From Lysobacterales bacterium (GTDB lineage Bacteria > Pseudomonadota > Gammaproteobacteria > Xanthomonadales > Xanthomonadaceae): a stretch of DNA of 64,000 bases. Below, one piece after another: positions 59,176 through 64,000 of the stretch. The notes beneath the pieces were generated by a model. It searched no databases and was not told the origin of the DNA. It saw only the letters and a list, made by a program, of their open reading frames with translations. The DNA lies in assembly GCA_014946745.1 (NCBI GenBank), contig JADCRD010000003.1, positions 62,001-126,000 on the forward strand, read 5' to 3'. The translations under genes were made by a program, and so were the position numbers. The number at the start of each line of letters is the position of its first letter. Within the stretch, counting starts at the first letter, position 1.

Positions 59176-60554
59176 GGACGCTGTGGAAGCCGCTGCTGTT
59201 CGGACTGCTGCTGGCCACCAGCGTGGCCGGCGCGCTCAGCACCTGGGTCAGCTGGCGCGCCGCCCGCATCGAAGTCGACGAGCTGCTCGACGCCGAGCTG
59301 GCGCAGTCGGTGCGCGGCCTGGCCGTGCTTGCGCAGGGCCTGCTGCAGGACGAGGCCGACCGCGACGCGCCGCGCGTGCTGCCGGCCTGGCAGGGCGCGA
59401 TGGCGCAGCTGGGTGCGGCCGCCACCGGCGAGCGCGGCCACGCGTATGAGCGCCTGCGTCGCTACTACCTGTGGCGCGGCGAGCGCCTGCTGCTGCGCTC
59501 GCAGGAAGCGCCTGAACTGGCCTTCGATGCCGCCCTGGAGGGCTTCGGCGAGGTCCGCGAGGGCGATCGGGTGTGGCGCAGCTTTCGACTCGACGGCCCT
59601 GAGGGCCTGCGCGTGCTCGGCCTGGAGCCGCTGCGCGTGCGCGGGCACATCAGCGCCGAGATCGCCCGCGGCATGGCCTGGCCGCTGCTGCTGGAGCTGC
59701 CGCTGCTGGGCCTGTTGATCTGGGCCGCGGTGCGCGCGGGCAGCCGCTCGCTGCGGCGCATTGCGCGTGCGGTGTCGACGCAGGCCGGTGATCACCTGCA
59801 GCCGATCGAGCGCACCCGCGTGCCGGTCGAGATCCACGGCCTGGTCGATGCGATCAACGATCTGCTCGGCCGCGTCGATGAAACCCTGCGCCGCGAGCGC
59901 CGTTTCATCGACGAAGCCGCACACGAGCTGCGCACGCCGGTGGCCGGGATGCGCCTGCATCTGTCCAATTTCATCGAGGCCGAGGATGAGGCCGCGCGCG
60001 CCCGCGCGCTGGCCCAGATCCAGCGCGGGCAGGCGCGGCTTGAGCGCGGCGTCGCCCAGCTGCTCGCGCTCAGCCGACTCGGGCCCGGTGCACCGGCACC
60101 GCGCAGCGAGCGCGTGGACCTCTGTGTCCGCCTGCCCGAGTGGCTGGCCGAATGGATCGACGCAGGCCTGGCCAATGATGACGAGCTGGAGCTCGTCGCT
60201 GCCGCCGGCTGCGCGATCGAGATCGACCCGGAACAGCTGCAGCTGCTGCTGCGCAATCTCATCGACAACGCGCTGCGCCACGGCGGCCGGCCGGCGCAGC
60301 TGCGGATCGAGCTGGCGCGAAGCGCAAACGAGGTGCGCCTCGTGGTCGAAGATGCCGGCCCCGGCTTGCCGCCCGACGAGCGCGCGCGCGTGCTCGACCC
60401 CTTCTACCGCCCGCCGGGCACACGCGCCGATGGCAGCGGCCTCGGCCTGTCGATCGTTGCCCGCGTCGTCGAGCTGTCCGGCGGACAGTTGAGCCTGGGC
60501 GCCGGCCGCGAGGGCCGCGGCCTGCGCGTGGAAATCGCCTGGCCGGCCGCTTGA
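59172..60554 (+). CDS. Sensor histidine kinase (QseC/PmrB-like)
   Basis: Inner-membrane kinase of 460 residues. TM1 is near LLFGLLLATSVAGALSTWVS and TM2 near MAWPLLLELPLLGLLIWAAV, with a periplasmic domain of about 130 residues between them. HisKA begins RRERRFIDEAAHELRTPVAG with H251 as phospho-acceptor. The ATPase domain has LLLRNLIDNALRHGGRPAQL (N box), VEDAGPGLPPDER (G1), and DGSGLGLSIVARVVELSGG (G2). The signal is not deducible. Coupled with the regulator gene. Confidence 0.94.
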   Translation: MRTLWKPLLFGLLLATSVAGALSTWVSWRAARIEVDELLDAELAQSVRGLAVLAQGLLQDEADRDAPRVLPAWQGAMAQLGAAATGERGHAYERLRRYYLWRGERLLLRSQEAPELAFDAALEGFGEVREGDRVWRSFRLDGPEGLRVLGLEPLRVRGHISAEIARGMAWPLLLELPLLGLLIWAAVRAGSRSLRRIARAVSTQAGDHLQPIERTRVPVEIHGLVDAINDLLGRVDETLRRERRFIDEAAHELRTPVAGMRLHLSNFIEAEDEAARARALAQIQRGQARLERGVAQLLALSRLGPGAPAPRSERVDLCVRLPEWLAEWIDAGLANDDELELVAAAGCAIEIDPEQLQLLLRNLIDNALRHGGRPAQLRIELARSANEVRLVVEDAGPGLPPDERARVLDPFYRPPGTRADGSGLGLSIVARVVELSGGQLSLGAGREGRGLRVEIAWPAA

Positions 60555-60596
60555 GCACGCCCTGAGCACCCGCCCCCGAGCCCACGCCGCGCATAG

Positions 60597-61077
60597 GGTG
60601 GGTCTTGACCCAGCCTACGGCGGGCGTCGAGCTCCGGTGGGTCAAGACCCACCCTATGCAGGTTCGGGGTTTCGCGGGTGTGTTGCGGCGAGTCGCGGCG
60701 AATCCCCGCTCTTCAAGGCATAGGGTGGGTCTTGACCCACCGGGAGCGCCCTCACCGCAGTGGTGTCCCGCGGTTCGCGTCGGGCGATGACCTGACAGCG
60801 GGGCGAGGTTGTGGCGCGGCATGCCTCGCATGAGCGTGAGGCGGGCGTCGGGCTCCGGTGGGTCAAGACCCACCCTATGCGGGCAACGGGGCCTCGCGGA
60901 TGTGTTGCGGGGCGGCATTGCTTGCATGAGCGTGAGGCGAGCGTCGCGCTTCGGTGGGTTGAGACCCGCCCTATGGCGTGCGTCGGGCTCCGGTGGGTCA
61001 AGACCCACCCTATGCAGGTTCGGGGTTTCGCGGGAGCCGCGCGGCAAGGTCGCGCGGCTCCCCAATCCCCAATCCCC
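60597..61077. repeat. Six palindrome copies and a terminal heptamer tract
   Basis: Palindrome copies at 60597, 60636, 60724, 60857, 60953 (GGTGGGTTgaGACCCGCC) and 60992. GCAGGTTCGGGGTTTCGCG follows the palindromes at 60636 and 60992 identically. A CCCCAAT tract at about 61059-61077 reads as GGGGATT behind the cusA-like stop. The whole gap 60555-61082 has no gene. Confidence 0.85.
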
Positions 61078-61082
61078 GCTCT

Positions 61083-64000
61083 TCAGCCGCGCAGCCTCCA
61101 GCCCAGCCAAATCCGATAGATCGCCGGAATCAGCAGCATCGACAGCAGCGGCGCGCTCAGCATGCCGCCGAGCATGGGGGCGGCGATGCGCTGCATGGTC
61201 GCGGCACCGGCGCCGTCGCTGAGCAGGATCGGCGTGAGGCCCACCAGCAGGGTCAGCACGGTCATGGCCTTGGGCCGCACGCGTTGCACCGCGCCCTCCT
61301 CCAGCGCGGCATCGAGTTCGCGCAGGGTGTTCAGGCGGCCGGTGGTGCGCGCGCGCTCCACCGCCTGTGCCAGATACAGCAGCATCACCACGCCGAACTC
61401 CGCGGCCACGCCGAACAGGGCGAGGAATCCGACCACTACCGCCACTGACATCGCGTAGTCCAGGCCCCACAGCAGCCACAGCCCGCCGACCACCGACAGC
61501 GGTGCGGTGAGCAGCACGATCAGCGCATCGGGCCAGCGGCGGAAGATCAGATACAGCAGCACCAGAATGATCCCGAGTGCCGCTGGAATGGCGAGGCTCA
61601 GGCGCTCGCTGGCGCGCAGCAGGCTTTCGTACTGGCCGGTCCACCCAAGGCTCACACCCGCCGGCAGCTGCACGCGTTCGGCCAGGGCCGCATCGGCCGC
61701 GCGCATGGTGCCCAGCAGATCACGGGTGTCGGTGTCGACGAACACCCACGCAGTCAGGCGCGCGTTTTCGCTGCGGATCATCGCCGGCGCTTCGACCAGT
61801 TCGATGTCGGCCAGCCGGCCCAGCGGTACCTGCGCGCCGGACGGCGTCACCACGCCGAGTTCGGCCAGCGCCTCCGGCGTGTCGCGTACGTCCTGCGGCA
61901 GCCGCATCGCCACCGGAAAGCGCCGACGGCCCTCGTAGGCGGTGGCGATCGGCGCGCCGCCCACCGCTTCGCCCAGCCAGGCCATGAAGGCCTCCATCTC
62001 GACGCCGTAGCGGGCGAGGTCTTCGCGGCGTGGGCGGATCTCCAGGCTGCGCGCGGTAGCACCGCGATCGGCGAAGGCCGAGCGGATGCCCGGCACGCCC
62101 GCCAGCGCAGCTTCCACTTCGGTGGCCAGTGCGGTCAGCTGCTGCAGATCGTCGCCGGCAAGACGCACGCCCAGCGGCGTGCGCAGGCCGGTCGACTGCA
62201 TGTCGATGCGGGTGCGGATCGGCTGCACCCAGGCATTGGTGACGCCGGGGATGCGCAGGCGGGCGTCGAGTTCGGCGATCAGGTCCTCGATGGTGAATCC
62301 CTCGCGCCACTCGGACTCGGGCTTCAGGCGGATCGTGGTCTCGATCATCGAGATCGGTGCCGGATCCGTCGCGCTGTCGGCGCGGCCGATCTTGCCGAAC
62401 ACGGTCTCGACCTCGGGCGTCTGCCGGATCAGCCGGCTGGTCTGCTGCAGCAGCTCCTGCGCCTTGCCGGGCGAAAGCTCGGGCAGGGTGGTGGGCATGT
62501 ACATCAGGTCGCCTTCCTCCAGCTGCGGCATGAACTCGCTGCCCAGCTGGCGCAGCGGATACAGCGCGCTGGCCGCGATCACGAGGCTCAGCACCACGGT
62601 CAGCCAGGGCGCACGCAGCACGCCGCGCAGCACCGGCCGGTACAGCGCGATCAGGGTGCGCGAGAGGATCTGCTCGTGCTCACCGCGGATGCGTCCGCGC
62701 ACGCACAGCGCCATCAGCACCGGCCCGAGCGTTACCGCCAGCACGGCGGCGGCCAGCATGGCCCACGTCTTGGTCCAGGCCAGCGGCGCGAACATGCGGC
62801 CTTCCTGGGCTTCGAGCAGGAACACCGGCAGGAAGCTGAGCGCGATGATCAGCAGCGACATGAACACCGCCGGGCCCACTTCGATGCAGGCCTCGGCCAC
62901 GAGCTTCAGGCGCTCGGGCTCGTCCGGCTCGCGGGCGTGGTCGTCCTTGAAGTGCTCGATGCGCTTGTGCGCGTTCTCGACCAGCACGATCGCCGCATCG
63001 ACCATGGCGCCGATGGCGATGGCGATGCCGCCCAGCGACATGATGTTGGCGTTGATGCCCTGCAGCCGCATGATCGCCAGCGCTGCGAGAACACCCAGCG
63101 GCAGCAGCAGGGCCGGCACCAGGGCCGAGCGGAAGTGGCCGAGGAAGAGCAGGCAGACCAGACCGACCACCAGGATCTCCTCGACCAGCTTGGTCGAGAG
63201 GTGGTCCACCGCGCGCTCGATCAGGGCCGAGCGGTCGTAGGTGGTGACGATCTCCACGCCCGCGGGCAGGCTGGAGTCCAGCGCTGCAAGCCGCGCCTCG
63301 ACCGCCTCGATGACCTCGCGCGCATTGCCGCCGTCGCGCATCACCACGATGCCGCCGACCACCTCGCCCTCGCCGTCGAGTTCGGCGATGCCCTGGCGCG
63401 GGCCGGCGCCGAAGCGGATCTCGGCGACGTCGCCGAGCAGCACCGGCACGCCGTCCATCAGCGGGCCCAGCGGCACCTGCGCGAGGTCTTCCAACTTCCG
63501 CAGAAAGCCCACGCCGCGCAGGCTGATCTCGCCCTCGCCGACCTCGATCAGCGAGCCGCCGCGCTCGGCGCCTGCCGCGCGGACGCGCGCCGCCACGTCG
63601 TTGATCTGCAGCCCGTACTGGCGCAGGCGCAAGGGATCGATGATGGCCTGGTACTGCCGCTCCATGCCGCCGACCGTGGCGACCTCGGAGACGCCCGGCA
63701 GGGCTTGCAGTTCAAGCCTCAGGAACCAGTCCTGCAGCGCGCGCAGCTCGGACAGGTCATGGCCGCCGCTGCGGTCGACGAGCGCGTACTGATAGACCCA
63801 GCCGACGCCGCTGGCATCGGGCCCGAGCGCGGGCTCGACGCTGTCGGGCAGCTCCGCACGCGCCTGGCTCAGGTACTCCAGCACCCGCGAGCGCGCCCAA
63901 TAGGGGTCGGTTCCGTCCTCGAACAGCACGTAGACGAAGGAGTCGCCGGTCATCGAGAAGCCGCGCACGTGACGCGCACCCGGTACGGCCAAAAGGCGCG
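61083..64000 (-). CDS. Heavy-metal RND efflux transporter (CusA/CzcA family), 5'-truncated
   Basis: Inner-membrane proton-driven pump of the HME-RND family, exporting Cu(I)/Ag(I) or divalent metals via a CusB/CusC-like partner. The frame runs off the window, so roughly the first 75-80 residues are missing; about 972 remain. Visible blocks include RHVRGFSMTGDSFVYVLFED, GGIAIAIGAMVDAAIVLVEN (TM4 with the HME acidic residues), MPTTLPELSPGKA, ETTIRLKPESEWREGF and TRIDMQSTGLRTPLGV. By alignment from memory, two of the three CusA pore methionines seem kept (in RIDM and APAMIRSENA), while the third (ARYGM in CusA) is ARYGV. A GGGGATT tract follows the stop. Confidence 0.92.
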   Translation of the reverse strand, partial: RLLAVPGARHVRGFSMTGDSFVYVLFEDGTDPYWARSRVLEYLSQARAELPDSVEPALGPDASGVGWVYQYALVDRSGGHDLSELRALQDWFLRLELQALPGVSEVATVGGMERQYQAIIDPLRLRQYGLQINDVAARVRAAGAERGGSLIEVGEGEISLRGVGFLRKLEDLAQVPLGPLMDGVPVLLGDVAEIRFGAGPRQGIAELDGEGEVVGGIVVMRDGGNAREVIEAVEARLAALDSSLPAGVEIVTTYDRSALIERAVDHLSTKLVEEILVVGLVCLLFLGHFRSALVPALLLPLGVLAALAIMRLQGINANIMSLGGIAIAIGAMVDAAIVLVENAHKRIEHFKDDHAREPDEPERLKLVAEACIEVGPAVFMSLLIIALSFLPVFLLEAQEGRMFAPLAWTKTWAMLAAAVLAVTLGPVLMALCVRGRIRGEHEQILSRTLIALYRPVLRGVLRAPWLTVVLSLVIAASALYPLRQLGSEFMPQLEEGDLMYMPTTLPELSPGKAQELLQQTSRLIRQTPEVETVFGKIGRADSATDPAPISMIETTIRLKPESEWREGFTIEDLIAELDARLRIPGVTNAWVQPIRTRIDMQSTGLRTPLGVRLAGDDLQQLTALATEVEAALAGVPGIRSAFADRGATARSLEIRPRREDLARYGVEMEAFMAWLGEAVGGAPIATAYEGRRRFPVAMRLPQDVRDTPEALAELGVVTPSGAQVPLGRLADIELVEAPAMIRSENARLTAWVFVDTDTRDLLGTMRAADAALAERVQLPAGVSLGWTGQYESLLRASERLSLAIPAALGIILVLLYLIFRRWPDALIVLLTAPLSVVGGLWLLWGLDYAMSVAVVVGFLALFGVAAEFGVVMLLYLAQAVERARTTGRLNTLRELDAALEEGAVQRVRPKAMTVLTLLVGLTPILLSDGAGAATMQRIAAPMLGGMLSAPLLSMLLIPAIYRIWLGWRLRG

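Overview
The window is GC-rich, densely packed chromosomal DNA from a gammaproteobacterium. It is most likely a member of the Lysobacterales (Xanthomonadales), near Lysobacteraceae or Rhodanobacteraceae. That placement is inference. It rests on codon use, the hemX-hemY pair, cysteine-free L33, short coupled operons, TPR-sulfotransferase fusions, a reprolysin-type secreted protease ending in FANGFE, and many palindromic intergenic repeats. No tRNA, rRNA, CRISPR array, prophage or intact transposase gene was seen.

Bases 1-27000. The left part is housekeeping and envelope genes: a 5'-truncated nitronate monooxygenase, a PlsC acyltransferase overlapping a YheT-type hydrolase, a TPR protein with a sulfotransferase-like tail, a phosphopantetheinyl transferase, rpmB-rpmG with a strong terminator, hemX-hemY, then glyoxalase I and an HSDL2-like SDR on the minus strand. 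A 1595-residue secreted metalloprotease follows, then an AttEFGH-like ABC operon ending in a lipocalin-like lipoprotein. A minus-strand block holds a secreted hypothetical protein, a zinc alcohol dehydrogenase and three tandem paralogues of an unrecognised four-cysteine envelope protein. A 162-bp MITE-like element supplies the stop codon of one of these paralogues.

Bases 27000-42000. A Yip1-MacA-MacB(ATPase)-MacB(permease) operon is followed by a LytS-type kinase and LytTR regulator separated by repeats. glnE lies on the minus strand. Next come a six-cysteine secreted peptide, a membrane-anchored glutaredoxin-like protein, and a coupled set: ECF sigma factor, Ser/Thr kinase and secreted protein.

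Bases 42000-64000. A decayed OmpR-type regulator, cut at its 5' end by a structured repeat, precedes two divergent ArnT/PMT-type glycosyltransferases. A DPM1-like GT2 and a double LAB_N membrane protein follow. Cytochrome b561 and a VIT-family transporter come next, then a repeat-rich gap with a six-copy 120-bp array and a cation P-type ATPase. A tightly coupled four-gene cluster follows: thermostable-hemolysin/GNAT-like protein, AMP-binding enzyme, heme-oxygenase-like diiron oxidase and SDR. It looks like a small lipid-derived biosynthetic pathway and is the best candidate here for an undescribed system. The window ends with a TPR lipoprotein-like gene, a QseBC-type two-component pair and a truncated CusA-type RND pump.

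Intergenic DNA. From base 26576 onward an 18-bp palindrome (GGTGGGTCaaGACCCACC and variants) recurs more than 25 times; none was seen to its left. Other families are GGGGATT heptamer tracts directly behind stop codons, a two-hairpin element with compensatory base changes, CCTCTCCC/GGGAGAGG hairpins, and several tandem arrays.
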